The notes beneath the pieces are model-generated. The model had not been told where the DNA came from. It made no database searches and saw nothing but the letters and a program-made list of their open reading frames with translations. A program made the translations under genes and the position numbers. From positions 326,894-390,893 of the forward strand of contig MU400537.1 of the NCBI GenBank assembly GCA_022578965.1: a stretch of 64,000 bases of DNA, read 5' to 3'. The stretch's first letter is position 1, and every line of letters starts with the position of its first letter. Shown in pieces: positions 40,161 through 53,760 of this stretch. Origin of the DNA: Xylaria sp. FL1777. Lineage: Eukaryota; Ascomycota; Sordariomycetes; Xylariales; Xylariaceae.

Positions 40161-41094
40161 GGTTATTGACTGACTAATGAGATGCGTGAGTAAAAAAATA
40201 ATTGATCTGATTGAAAATTATCTTTTTTGGTAAGTCGGATGAGGCTGGCTTCCTCGATAATGATTCGTACTTGCATAAAGTGTGGTCGCCGCTGAGTAGG
40301 TATCAAAGTTGCCTGAGGAACCTCACTTGTACGCCTACGTCACTACACTACGGTAGATTGAAGTAGGTCTCACTAATAGGCACTTAAGTAGCTATCATGT
40401 AGCTAGCCCGCAAAGTTGAATTACAACAAGTCAAAAACGCACGTGGAAAACCCATTGTATATACATTAAGTAGGCACCTAGGTAGCATCATCTCGAAGCA
40501 TAATTGTCCTCCTGCCTCTTCTGGTTAGATTATAGGGATTGAGCCAATCATAGTGAACCATCTCCGTCGTCTACAACTCACTTATAGCGTTGTATTGGTA
40601 TGCTTGCTCAGAAGAGCATACCACCTGATATCATATGTGAGAGCTCTGAGCATCAACAAACACTATCCCTTGTAGTATTCTGCGTTATATTGATACTGGT
40701 TTAGGTACTAGTAGACGTCAACCCGTTTATTGCCATTACCCTATTTGAATGGTATAGCTTTACATAAGGGTTACCGTACGCTAAGATCTATGTGTAAATT
40801 TCCAACAGCCGATCTCACGTATGGCCTTAAGGAGCTCAGCTTTGCTCGCCCAATGCTTCCAATGCTTTCTCCCATGTACGCCAAGTGGGAATTAACAAAT
40901 TCGCACAGGAAATTTAGGAAAATATGGTCGAATTGTCAATTAGCGACATAGTTTTGGCAAGTTTTCAGCTACTATCTTCCGATCTGCTGTTCCCTTAGCC
41001 TCCCCTACTAGTACCTCCAATTTTTACCCTGAGCTACAAATCGTCTCCCCTCTTGCCCTCAAATCGCACCCCAATTTTTATCTTCCTCAATTCC
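40161..41094. other. Intergenic region
   Basis: Contains GTAGGTA/TAGGCACCTAGGTAG motifs (40300-40485). No supported gene. Confidence 0.45.
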
Positions 41095-44000
41095 TCACGA
41101 CGACCCATTCATGTCTTCCGGCGGATCTGCGCTCTCCATTTCACGGCCTGTGCAAATATACCCCATATGAGTATGCAGGATGTTGACAGCCTTGCGACGG
41201 ACGGTCAACCACTCCAATAGGAAGGCCGCTGGATCTGCTGCGATCTTGTCGGGGTCGTTGGCCGCGCCTCTCACATATTCCGCCACCGCCTTCCACTCGT
41301 TCGCGTCGACATATAGACGCCCGGATAGGATGCCGAGCTCAATCTTGATACGCTCAGGAATTGTATCTCCTGTTAGCAACTCTGGATAAGAGTAAAACTC
41401 GAGGCTATTAAAATGAACCATTGCCTTGGTGACCGGTGCCGCGTATGCAATGAGATAAGTATGCGACTTGCCTCGCTGGCCACGTAAGAACGCTATGAGG
41501 TACTCCGCCTCCTCGGGAATGATGACGAGAGCGGTCTCTGTTGTGGGAGACCAAACTATCCATTCCACCGGACGCTAGATCATTGTTAGCCTTTACTCTA
41601 GCTTCGCATTTGTGGTCTTTGCTCACCAAGAAATTGTCTCCCTCATTCGAATTTCGAGCTACTCGTATAGTCTTGGTGAATTCCTTCGAAACAAAAAGTT
41701 TCGAGCCTGTTTCGTGAACGCCGAAGCGCTTAGCGATTGACGTTTTCCCAACGGAGGTAAAGGCGTGTTCGAAACCACGGTTTTTAGTCTTCGCTGATAG
41801 TGAAGTCTCTAGTATTCCGGTCTGCGCGAAATGTAGTATGTCTGGATGAATTCCAGGAAACTTTAATGGATCGTATCGCTTTCGCTTCTCTACTTGTCGA
41901 ACCTGCTCCACCTGTGCTTCGACCTCCCTCTCTTGTTCAACTTCTTCTAACGCACCTGCAAGAATTCTACCCTGCTGATTCTTGCCAGTCAGTGCGAGCC
42001 TTCCCATAAATGAACGTAGCTGCGAGGAGATAAGGTTGTTCCCGAGGATCATCGCAGGTTTTTCCGAAACAGGACCGTATAATTGTTGCAGTGTTTTGCG
42101 TTCTGGTTGTTTGAGAACGCGGAGAAGGTTCAGGCGTTCAGATTGTTTTGACATAAAGTTCTTGCAATGCCAAACTGCGTCAGTACGCTGACAGAAATCT
42201 ATTCCTTGTGCAACGTAAAGCCCTTGCAAATCCTCAATGGAACGACATGTCTGCTCAAGAAGCCATGCTATAACATGGGAAGAGTCTATTCTTTGAAAAG
42301 TCTTGAGTTGATGAAAATCCTTGATGCTGCTCTCAACTTCTCTTGGACCATAAAAGCATACGCTTTGCGTAGTTTGCAGTTGACGAAGACGCATTGCAGC
42401 TATTGTCTTGGTTAGTAGATTGTACTATGCACTCAAATCAGAGTTTGATGACGTTACCTTGAACTGTGTGGTCTTTCGTCAACTTCAGCATCAAGGTCAC
42501 GGCTCCGCGGGCATTTGTTGGTAGTCGTAGGTCTACTCCTCTTGTGTGCCCCTCATCCAAAAAGACATTACATCCTGATAGGTCTTCTGCAAAAGGAGTT
42601 GCTAATAAAGGGACGTCTTCTTTCGCATTACTTCTATAGTGGACCCAAGCCCGATTATCGTTACGAAAGTAGATCACGGCCTTAGCATCATTGTCAACCC
42701 CCAACCAAGTGTGGGCTAGTTCTTCGTTACCCATCTCGGAGATGTATGCACCAACGTCGATGAGCACAGAAACCCCTTTCATTTTCAGATCTTTCAAGAA
42801 ACATCTCTCTTTTGATTCCTCAGCCTGCGGATGAGGAATGAGATGGAACTCGCGGTTGCGTGGTTGTAAAAGAAATGAGAGAACTTCTGCACTAGTGTGC
42901 TGCAACTCTGGAAGATCGCGTTGGGTGATTGTTAGGGGTAACACCACTCGATTGTCGTTGGTACCGCTGAAGCCCGTAGTTCGGGTCAACGTGGTGTTCT
43001 TATCTGAGCAAATCGGTATATCCCAAGAACATGCCTGCAGCTTAACCTCAAATTGCCTCGCATGTACTGGAAAAACAAAGCGATTGAGGTAATGATTTAT
43101 GGCGATGCGATTTTTTCTTAAGAAATGCCATAGTTGCTCCATTTGAGCCTTGTCGTCGGTATTGATGATGCTCCAACAACGCAGGAATGTTGGTAGCTCT
43201 GTGCATGTAGAAGTCAACCACTCGTACTGTGCGGCCGGATCGTTGGATTGAAGAATATGCTGCACTCCTTGTACTAGCTGAGTCTGTGTCAAACCAGCAT
43301 AGTAGAAAGATAAACAAGTAAATAGGATCGCCACGTCTGGATGGCCGTACTCAGCCTGTTCAGAAGGTTTTCCCTTTGCTTCGTAGGGAACTGCGATGGG
43401 GTCTCGATCTGGATGCAAGCCGTACTGGACGTTCCATCTCTTATTAAGACATAAGATAATTATCTTATGCAACAAGAGCCCGCGTACAAGTAGAAGGGCA
43501 TTACCTGCTATATTCGGGTTGTCAAACAGGCCCGCAACACGATTTAACAACTTGTCGCTGATTTTAGTCCCACAGAGTACCTCCCGAACTGCGCTTCGCT
43601 TTTGTTGATATTTGGGATGAGCGGGGCGAAGAAGAGTCAGTCGCCCTGAACAGACATCATCTATGATAAGATCATGCAAAGCATTCTCAGTATCGGCCCT
43701 TAAGAATTGAACGGCTGGGAAAGACTCTCGTCTTGACGTAACTTGAATACCCCATGGATGTTGGCCTTGTAGCTCTCGAACATGGCTGTCTATCAGGCCA
43801 AGAAGTTCCTGTGCAATTTGCCAACGATATGGGTGAAAATCGATAGGCATCTCTGAGCCGCTAGGGTAGTTGAGCTGTGTCTTTACAGACAGGGTAAAAT
43901 CACATTCGTCGAGTACATCTCGACAGTATGTGTCTAGCCATGTTTGAAATCTGATCATTTGATCTGCTGTAGTCATCTTAGAGTCAATGAACTTTTGCCA

Positions 44001-47000
44001 CCCAGACAGCTTGTAGGAAAGCAGATGTTCAGCACATGTCAATATGATGCCACGACATCTCCAAGCTTCGTGGTGAAGGTCAGCGTATAGATCCAGAATC
44101 TCCTCCTCGGTTGACGTTCTTCGAGAATAAGGGATATGGGTGACTTCCCGGCCTACAAGGTCACCTAGCCGGGATTGCATTGTCTGGGCGGTTTGCATAA
44201 TAAGCGCCTTCGGAACAACGACGCGTGAAAGATTTTGACCATTGGCTAGAACTGCGGCAACCATGGGGATAATGCAGGAAGTTTTTCCTGTGAGACTATT
44301 AGTAAAGAGCAACTAATTAGTCAATCACACTGTACCTGCCTTTTCCCATACTAAGTTGGAGGACACCATTACCCAAGGTTGGGTCGATTATGGCCCTTGC
44401 GACATTCACTTGCTCAGCTCGAATGAGGATGTTGCTATCTATTTCTAACAAAAGCCAATCTGGTACCTCAATCGGGTTCCACGTTTTGTGACCCACCTCT
44501 CGCAATTCGTCCTGAAGGGCTTGACGATTCCCCCGCGAGAGGGCGCGCAGAATCCGAACTAAGTGTTGGACATGGGTAATGGCTATACCATAAGATACCA
44601 CCGCTTCTTTCATGCCAGACCCAAAGTGAAAGGGCTCCGTAGACCTTAACAGCTTTAGAAGTTCTGCGGCGGTCGAAAGTGGACTCATCGCCCCAAGTTT
44701 CAACCAGCAGGCTCGGTTGTCGCCGGCCGTAGAGGCTGTAGCAATTGCAGTCCAGATATCTTTCACATGGGCTTGCGCGTACCTGAGTGCTGACCAAACA
44801 ATCTCAAGATGTGGGGTGAAGCCTACGATGTCTGTTTCATGTTGCTGAGCTCTCTTCTCAAGGGCCGTCAAACTCTGGCAAAGATCTCTTGCGTACTGCT
44901 TGCGGAGATTATTATCAGATTGTTCGAAGCTTCGTAGGATACTTCTAAGCTGCGCTAACTCGGCTGGTGAGTCAGATATTAAGTGTTGGTGTGTAGTGTC
45001 CTGTCGGTGTTTCTCTGTCGGGTCCGGCAGGATGTTGTAAAGGAAAAGCTGTGCGATGGGATGCCTAGGGAGACCGCTCTCGGCTGCCCCCGAGACGGGG
45101 CCACGTTTGGCAATCCAATCTTGAACTATGGAGCGGCATGATAAAGAGTGCTGTGTCACCGCAAAATCTGGTTCTGCTGCTGCCCAGGGAGCTAGTTCAA
45201 TGGTATCGCGTACAGCACATAATGAAACAAGAATCTCGTCCACCCGCATAATATAGTCGCTTAGCCCCAAATTTGCATACCTTCGTTCCCATTCCGGTTT
45301 GATCTTCTCCCATGAGGAACTTATATCGATTAGTAGATACCGAAGATTTTTGTGGGAATCATTTGATGCGAGCTGCAGTATTTCATTTGCCACATCATTA
45401 GCTGTAATTGGCCAATAATGTTGTATACGTCTAGCCAGCTCGATGCCCTCTTTCCTACAAGCTTCTTCATGCCCGGCGGCGTCACGATTGTTTGTATCAA
45501 ACCGTAGTTTCTTGCCTTTCTTGTCCACCATAGGCTGAAACTTAGGATAAGTCGATCTCATTAAACCCTCGAGAAGATCAACAGAGGGTCGTTCGCGAGA
45601 TTGGAAGTTCACGAAGTATTGATGTTGAGGCGGATCCAAGGTTTTGATTTCGTCAACCAGAGAAAACGCAGCCAGAGAATGAATCATATCCATGTCTGCT
45701 TTGCTATGGAAAGCAAGGGGCCCTAGACGGAACAGCAAACTAGCTCTGTCATCTCGGTGCCGACAGAAATCGACGAGCTCACCAAACTTCTCACTGATGG
45801 GATCTTCGATCTGATTTATGAGGGGGGTGGCGTTAGATACAAGTGCATGAACATTTAGTGTCGAGAACCCGCCAATAATCTCGGAGGACTCGAGTATGCT
45901 TGTTAATGTTCTGCTCATAGAGAATCGAGGACACCGCGAGAGAATCACACGCGAAATTTCATATACTCGTACTGCTCCAGCGTCACTGTTTCGATCCCGA
46001 GGAGTGAAAATTGCTTCATCAAATTCCTCACTGGCGTCAGCATCAAGTAACGGGTCATAAATTTGCCTCTGAGCTCTGCCACGGCGACAGAGGTGACTTA
46101 TTTCCATTGACTCGCATTCAGAGTACGCAGTGAAGACTCCCAGGTTGTTTGACTTTTCCTTAATTACTTCGATAGCCTGTCTGTATCCATCACAATGGAT
46201 CGACGAAGTGAGATTCGGGTTCCATCTCACCTTCTGGATCCGTTTAATATTGGGAGGATAATATTCTCTTGTAGGAACTAGTTTATTAAACTCTTCGAAA
46301 ATCTCATTTACGGCCTTTGTTAACGGTGTCCACGGTTGGGCAGTACCAGATCGTAATATGGAAAATGCTTCGCTGGAGCCTGTTCGGCCGGTTAAGGTAT
46401 CGGGTAAACAAAAAGATGTAATGGCGTGATACAGAGCTTTCGTGTATATTAGACGAGGCTCGGGACTGCAGGATAGCCTGCCCATAATATCATCAATCAT
46501 GAACTTGGCATAGTGCGAGGCTCCCTGTATGCGAACGTCCACGTGTAGATCATTACGACAGGCGGTCGGTTTCCCAAGAGGCACTATTATACTGCGGTTG
46601 CCTGTACTCATTTCTCTCATGACAATTTTGCTGCGTAGGCCGTACCATGTCCCTGCGTCTTGGTTCCTGTCAATTTCAGCATTTAGTTGTTGGCACTGGA
46701 GAAGCAGATTTTGATTCACTTCAAAATGTAAATCTAAATGTTTCAGCTCAACTGTTAGTCTGGCCGCCATATTTTGAGGTTGGAACACTGTCAGTCGACT
46801 ACTTTGCTCGAAATCGCAAAAAATGTTTGCAATCTGGGCAAAAACCTCCGACTGGGGGTCAACCAGCTGGCTTCCTCCTGCACCTCGATATGCCCTGCGT
46901 CTTGGAACATCAATAAGCCAGTCACTAGGGCGTGTTTTCCAAAAATTGGGGTTCTTTTTCAAGGCCCTTCTGATCTCCAGACACCGAGTATTGATGTTAA

Positions 47001-50000
47001 GCCAGTGCCCGCAGTTCTGGATTAGCTCGGCTGGCAAATCAAAACTACCCAACGTATTACTGAGCTTTGACTGAGGGATAAATTCCGAAGTTTCTTCTAC
47101 TCTCGACTTTGGATTATATCTGATCGTACGAATGATAGCACGCCCATTTCTCAGTCCAAAGTGTATCTCATGCTCTCCCCGAGGCCTAGACAGCCGGTAC
47201 GACATTCCGGGTTGACTAGATGGATATGTCAAGAGATGCTGATCCCCGAAGATAGACTTCACGTCCTCATCATCGGCAATGTTAAGGGGGAGCTTTGACC
47301 GTGGCCTGCCATTCACTAATAGATGACCTTCGATGTAATTGAAGTGTAACCTCTCTTCAAATGGCCCCGGAGTAGTTGCAACAATCCAACGATCTTGTGG
47401 CTCGGGAAGAAAAGCCCATGAAGCACTGGCTTTTTTGGTATTTGAGTAGTTGCTGGACCAACCACGTAGAAGTTCAGTCCCAACGATAGACCGATAAACT
47501 TCCATTGCAACTTTTATGTGGGTTTGAAGGTGGTAAACCATCTTGGCGTCACGGAATTGTAGATCACGCAACGCGTCTGGGAGCCTATTAAGATCATGTA
47601 ATGTGTTCTCTTGTATTGCAATTGATGCTTGTATCCATTCTGACAGATCGTTTTGGCTGAGATGACTCGCCGAACCAAGGTGTACAGCAAAAGTTGCTCG
47701 GCAGAGTAAAGCAGCATAAAGACCATACGTTGCATATCGCTGAGCTTCTGCACTATCTTGTGTGCCTTGAACCTTCTTCCGTAGCTCAGAAGTCCATTCC
47801 ATGAGACACTTGCGGGCCGTAGCGAGGAGCTTCGTTCCAAGTGACTGTTCTGATAGGTAATTCAATCTTAAAGCAAGCGTGATCACTATCTGCATAATAT
47901 TATGCTCCCTCCAGTTGGCCTGAATGGACTCAAGCATGTTCTCTAGGATATTCGTTAACCGAGTCGTAAATACACGGTATTTGAAAACTTCGTGAACAGC
48001 CCGCATAGACTCCTTGGGTAATCTTGGCCCTGCTTGGGCAGAAAGCTGGCAGACAACACGCATTGTGTCTTCGTCACTGAGGTTAAGATTTGACGAGGAC
48101 AGCTCAACCAATAGATTAGGCCAACGACGCCTTTTTCCTGCCAGTAACTTTTGATACGCAGAAAATGCTTGAACCGAAATATCCTTTGGGGTTACAGCTT
48201 GATTGGCTTGAATCTCATAGGACGATGGCCCATCTACAATGGTTGGAGAATGGATTCTCTTCGGAAGTATAGCTTCAAGGCTACGAGGAATCTGTATTCC
48301 ACACTGGTGTTCTAACGTGAGGGGCTTTGTTAGATCTTCAACCCAGATGTTGGATATTGAATCATGGAGTCGGAAATCTGCAGCGAAAGGCAAGAGGACG
48401 CGCGTGAGTGGTACTTTTCCGTTGCTAAAGCTGTAATGTGTTTGCTCAAAACACTTGATTTTTGAGGCCATCGAAAGACGATTAACCTGGGCTTCCATGA
48501 AGCCCTTTAATGGTTCACAATCCTTCAGATGAATCTCAGGTTCTATTTTCGGGGGCCGGTACGGATGTGCCAACATACTCATGATCTGCCACGTCACATC
48601 TCTGTAGGCAGACAACCAATTCGGTATGCCGAGCTCGAATATAATTGTACCTCGTGCAGGGTTCTTTTCGGGAAGCGACGCTTCTTGGACTTTTATTTTC
48701 ATGCGATGGCGTACTCTGCGATGCCAGCAGCTCGTGCAGCCAGTCACTATCCATTCGCCGTCCTGGAACGTACATAGACAAGGACTCTGTGAAATACCTT
48801 CTGTGTGCTCGTCGTACTCATTGCACATATCTTCATGCTCTTGTTTCTTCTGCTGACGTGTATACTGATAATCTATTTGAATACGATTCTCTAGAGATTT
48901 CAAGCGGTTTGAACTGGCAAGATAGCGCAGGGCAATAGAGTCTTGATTATGGGTTTCCAGTATAGTTCCGTAAGTGCTTCTCGCATGTCGATCTGCTAAG
49001 TGTTCTTGAATCTTTTGTAGTCGCTCCATCCCCATCTTCGTGGGCAACTGGAGCGCATCAAGTAGCTCAGGGTGGAATACAGGGGCATGGTCGGCAAGTA
49101 ATCGGCATTTTTGAATGGCGCTTTTGTCCAACTCAACCCATAAAGTAAAGACGGCAAGGATCGTGGCGCTTTTTTGTTCTGGACTGGACTTATATGTCGA
49201 GCCTACAACACTCTCGGAGATATCTTCTATTTGACTCAACACATTTCTGATTTGGCCCTCTAACAAAAGACAGCGATCTTCATGGGCTTGGTCCAGGCTC
49301 AGAGGCTCACTGGCCGCTTTTTCGATTCGCTCCTCTAATGCGGCAAGATCGAAGGCACAGTCTGTGAACTGTTGACTTCGTTGGATGCTCTGATCAAGTG
49401 GGTTCGGAAGTGTAAGCGACCCTAGTGTCGACAACCGTGATAATTTTGTAGACAGGATTCCATCCAGGTACGTGCCGCTGTTTGGCAGGGTGAGCTGCAA
49501 CGAGTCGGGAGGTGCGCGGTACGGGAGAAGGGCAACCTGGCGTATGTTGTTTCTTTTGAAAGAACTCCAAGCAGCTTCCATCTTCGTATTCGCACCTTCT
49601 ATCGAGTTTCTGACAAGTGTGGAAGCTGCGCTAAACCAGCTACTAAACGTTGCTTCTTGGTGAAGCTTGATTCTTTCTTGGTTCATCTCCAGCTTCGCCA
49701 TTCGTCGGGCCAGCTTGGTGCGAAGGTAGACGACCTTGTGCGGACTCAAACGGCCGGCCGAGTCATCAAGCAGTTCTGCTAAAAGGATTGCCATGAGAGA
49801 TTTATACGCAACCTGCCCTCGTTCGGCTCCAAGGGTAAAGCAAAGTTGTCGCTGAACTGCGACGCGCAGAATCAGCCAGAAGGGAAGCCGTCGCCAAGGA
49901 ACGTTGCTATTACCGAGGTTGACATCGTCTCGGATTCGTTTTCGCAGGACGGGTGCCTGATAGTGACTTCCTACTGCTTCGAGGAGCGACATCAACATCT

Positions 50001-50706
50001 GTGTAATTAACGCAGGATCTGTCGTGTCTCGTATCTCTCCGACAGACACCCCTGCTTTTCGTGCTGAAGCCTGCAGGCTATAAAGAGACTCCATACTGGC
50101 TTGTTCGAGAAACAAGGCAAGACTCTGCTGGAACGATTCTTCGGCAAACTCGTTGAGGCTAATGCGCGCAGAGCGACCGGGGAAGTCCCACTGCATGGCA
50201 TGGCCAGCAGCAAGGACGCTCGAAGCACTGGCCGATGCCTCAAAAGATTCGAATATGACGTATTTGTCATGGCCCCTATCCATGGATGTTAATAAAACCC
50301 CCTGTGGCACCAGAAACATGATTAGGCGAAGTACAATAGAGTGTAGGACGTACATTTCATCACGACGGATCAACAAGCCTGCATTTTGTTCATTGAGATA
50401 CAAAATAAGCATATGACCTGGGCGCATTTCTCCGAAGTGCTTGAGCAGGCTGCTTCTTTCCAAGTGGCCCCTGTTTAGCTGAAGGCAGATTTGAAGGGAA
50501 TCTTGAAGGCTTTGGTATGCTTCTACCCAGGGCACATCACAAGTAAAGCTCATTGCAGTGTCGGTAGCATGAACCACTCGCTTGAGAACATTGTGCGAAA
50601 CAGTATCAATATCGCTGTCTTGAGCCCCCGGGATTTCCGGGGGAAGAACTAGGTGGTTGAAAACCGAACCTAGCAAGCCCGGATTCAGGTTCTCGGAAAA
50701 TAGCAT
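41095..50706 (-). CDS. Giant DUF6606/DUF3638/DUF3645 protein (annotated in databases as ubiquitinyl hydrolase-like), four exons, 3,149 aa
   Basis: Exons are 50706-44340, 44287-42458, 42399-41627 and 41574-41095. The N-terminus (V-F-N-H-L-V-L-P-P-E-I-P, about residues 10-280) is DUF6606-like. A cysteine cluster follows near residues 628-662 (C-L-C, then G-C-T-S-C-W-H-R-R). The DUF3638 region contains a P-loop-like L-S-M-G-K-G-K-T-S (about residues 2118-2126), R-V-V-V-P-K-A-L, and L-D-E-C-D-F near 2248, reminiscent of a helicase Walker B. DUF3645 follows, with V-L-I-D-V-G-A-Y-I. Exon 3 begins within H-T-V-Q-A-A-M-R-L-R-Q-L, and exon 4 gives L-R-P-V-E-W-I. Length matches the family (about 3,000-3,200 aa). 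Introns are 52, 58 and 52 nt; the first uses a GC donor (GCAGGT). The precise biochemical activity is not settled, and 'ubiquitinyl hydrolase' is an annotation by family, not something I can show. Confidence 0.9.
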
Positions 50707-52900
50707 TGCGATGGCGGTCGGATGTGAAAATACGAGACAGATAAACAGATCTTTCCAATAAGAGAGTGACTAGTAACAGAGCCTGGTCGTAATGATTACC
50801 GGCAATGAACAAGGAGAAGGCGAGAACTAGTGAAGGATGGAAGGTGGTGGTGGAGCGGTATACGTTTTTCGAGAACTTGAAGCGTGGTAAGAACGATACA
50901 ATTGACGAGCAATTCCTAGGCGCTCGAGTAGAGATCGGTTCCAGGAGAACACAGTTCAACACCACGAAGAGCTAGAAGATGGAATGCGCAAGTGTTGAAG
51001 TACAGGCGAGAGGGGAGGGGTGAAAGATGTGAAGGATAAGGAGACCAAGAGTCAAAGATGATTGTTAAAGCTTCCAGTATTGTGTGCTGTAGACTTGGGG
51101 GTAGGGTTGGTCACCTGGGTAGTAGATGAAAGTGTCTAATTCAACTCCCTCCCGTAGATGAGCAACACAGGTCAAGGAAGAGTACCTACCCATGGGATCT
51201 TAAACGTACTCCGACATGTCAACGCACAGCTGCGTCGCCTACTATATGACTGATGTAGTAAGAGGAAAGGCTCTGTTGACCAGTGTTTGCTGATGTCGAT
51301 TCTTCTGTTTGAGACTACAAGTCATGTAAACAAAGGTACCTCTCGGACGTTTTCCGCTATCACTAAAGGCCAATAACTTTGAGAGATACTTATATGCACT
51401 ATAACATATGATAAATTTACCCGCACGATGTATCATATACAGAATCCGTTTGGCTCTGCACCACCTGTACTTAGACGCGTGTACCCGGACTGAGACCAAT
51501 CATGACGCATTTCAGCAGACGTGACAAACGCACTCCAATAGAGCCTCACCATTGTGAGACGAGCTCTAAGAAGAAAAAGAGATAATTAGACGAAACCAAA
51601 CGAGAAAAGACTTGCTGTATTTCCCACGTGTCAGGTACGTGCCTATAGCTGATGATAACCTAGCCGATGACCTCTGCCATCTTTCAAAGGTTCCGAACAC
51701 CGTCCTATTTAGTTGTTCTACCTATCTAGGTATATACACGTTGCTTCCTTTTCCTCTAGCATTGCCAGAACTGTCCCATACGGGCGTGGCAACAAGCACT
51801 ACACTGCGTGGGTGAATTCAATTGGCTATATGACGGCGGTCGCTAGTCGTGTGTGTGTGTGTTTACTTGAGTTCGAAACCAGTAGATAGGGTAGGGAGGA
51901 TAACTGCACCGCGAAACGAGGCTCTGCAGTATGAGAAATAACGACCAAAAGCACCACATCACTTCCGGATTTTTCGGCCTTCCAGATTGGCTTGAGGTAA
52001 CAGTAGGGTAGTTGTTTGGCCCCTGTCTGTTCTGGATTGGATCTTGGCAGTCTTGTAGGCATGGTTGAGGGTGTGCTCGCATATGTGATTGTAGTGGCAT
52101 ACAAATTTCAGCCACTCAGCCACATAGATGTAACTGTCCACTTAGATCCATCCATCCATTTTCGCCTTAAGAAGACTTCGGGGATTGCCGTGTGCTGTAG
52201 GTACATGCGCAAGGTTAGTCACTTCTACCTAAAGGTACTAAGTATTACAGGATTACAGGACGAAACACGTTTGTTTAGCTCACGGGATATGTAGTAACTA
52301 CCAATAATAGACGAAAAGATAATAATGTATTAGTGTGTTAAAAGCACCAGTATAACTATGATAACGAGCACTTGACTACTTCTCTGTTGAATCTAGACCT
52401 GTGCCGAAAATGGACTCAGGGGCTTTTGTACTCCAGCGGCGCCGTGCCACATATCGAGGCGGATATCCGATTTCACATGCCCGGTGTCGCTATCGAGGGG
52501 TTTTGCTACATGCATGTGTACGGTATTCTGATTTCGCATCTCTGGGAAGGGGCAATGCACATTCCGGTGCTTCAGAGTCACGCAGTTGCCTTTACGCATT
52601 TCTCCCAAGAGCCACAATGCCCTTCTAAGAATGATAATCTCGGTAAACCGTCACCCCTACCATCCAACGACCGAGTAGAAGCAAGTACATCAATTCAAGA
52701 AACAAGTTCAAACGTTTAGAAACAGGAGTACCTCAATTCTCTCGCTCTTTCCAGGACGACGGTTTTGAAATGTCCAGTTCGATCTTTGTTTAACAATTAC
52801 TATCCACCCATAGGTTGTTGTCCTCACCTTTGAATACCTCGGCACTCCCTTCTTTACCCGCATCACCACCTCCATACTTGGCAGGCAATCATAAGCAGTC
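50707..52900. other. Intergenic region
   Basis: Includes the upstream region of the giant gene and a (GT)7 microsatellite (51849-51862). ORFs such as plus 52372-52719 lack domains, and no gene is supported. Confidence 0.4.
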
Positions 52901-53760
52901 GAACTCATGGGACAAAAGAAATGACTATTTGAAATACAATTTTACAGCGAAAGAAGGGAATAAGCAGTTTCGGAAAAGGTTTGTCTCTTGTTGTTGTCAC
53001 ATAGCCTTAAAGAGCCGAGTACATCGCTTGCAGAAAGATTGTCCCTCATACTTGAATCAAAAGCAGCAGAAAGCTTGGTCTCTCGAACAGAGGGAGCTTA
53101 TATTCAACGTCTTCTGCAGACTGAAAATAGCTTTGTCGATGTTAATGAAAAGTTTCGACATGATTTTTGACAGCCACCACTCCAAGCGCGGGCCTGAGGA
53201 ATGAATGAAACGTTACTACAGGTTAGACACATCTGCGATAACTCATCATCAACCGTGGACGAAGGAACAGGAGAATTATCTCTGGGTTCTTCTAGAGAGC
53301 AAGACGAGTTGGGAAGGATGCGCCGAGCTTATTCGAGAAAAGTTTGGCGACGAACGAATTAAAGGGCCCTACCAACACAATCACTCTCGCCAAGTTACTG
53401 AGTTGTCCCAAGATGAACCGCACTGTCTGTGAAACCTCATGTCCCCCGATGTTGATTCGCCTTAAGTATACGCTACGTTCTGGAAACATTTCAGGACTGA
53501 ACGAAGTAGGGGGTTAATCCTAGCAAAGGCATCGGAGTTGAAGAATGATAGAGGTATTTCTTTACCATTGCGCAGGCAGCAGTGAACGAATGATGAAGAG
53601 AAGTTTATTAAGGCATCGATACAATTTAGGCCGAAGGATATTTGCGCTGCGTTTCATGCAAAATTTGGAACTCATCGAAGTCTCGCGTCTATAAGAAAGA
53701 AATTGTAGGTAGTCTAAAGGAATCATATGGGGATGACCGTTATACGGCGTATTGAGCGGC
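52900..53760 (+). pseudogene. Decayed gene with at least three Myb/SANT-like repeats
   Basis: Three related segments follow each other on the plus strand. The first, near 53075-53204, starts A-W-S-L-E-Q-R-E-L-I-F-N-V-F and needs a frameshift to continue in another frame as S-F-V-D-V-N-E-K-F-R-H-D-F. The second, at 53205-53400, reads P-W-T-K-E-Q-E-N-Y-L-W-V-L-L then W-E-G-C-A-E-L-I-R-E-K-F-G and is intact. The third, at 53577-53705, reads T-N-D-E-E-K-F-I-K-A-S-I then D-I-C-A-A-F-H-A-K-F-G-T-H-R-S-L, where the expected first tryptophan is TGA. All share the W-[ST]-x-E-x-E-x-[LF]-I and A-x-x-F-x-x-[KR]-F-G spacing of SANT/Myb-like repeats. At least one frameshift and one W-to-stop change mean it cannot encode a full protein, unless unseen introns remove them. 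It sits 2 kb from the RIP-mutated block. Confidence 0.6.

Noticed and set aside
51860..51885. tRNA B-box-like GAGTTCGAAACC
   Set aside because: No A box at the right distance, and no cloverleaf could be drawn around it.
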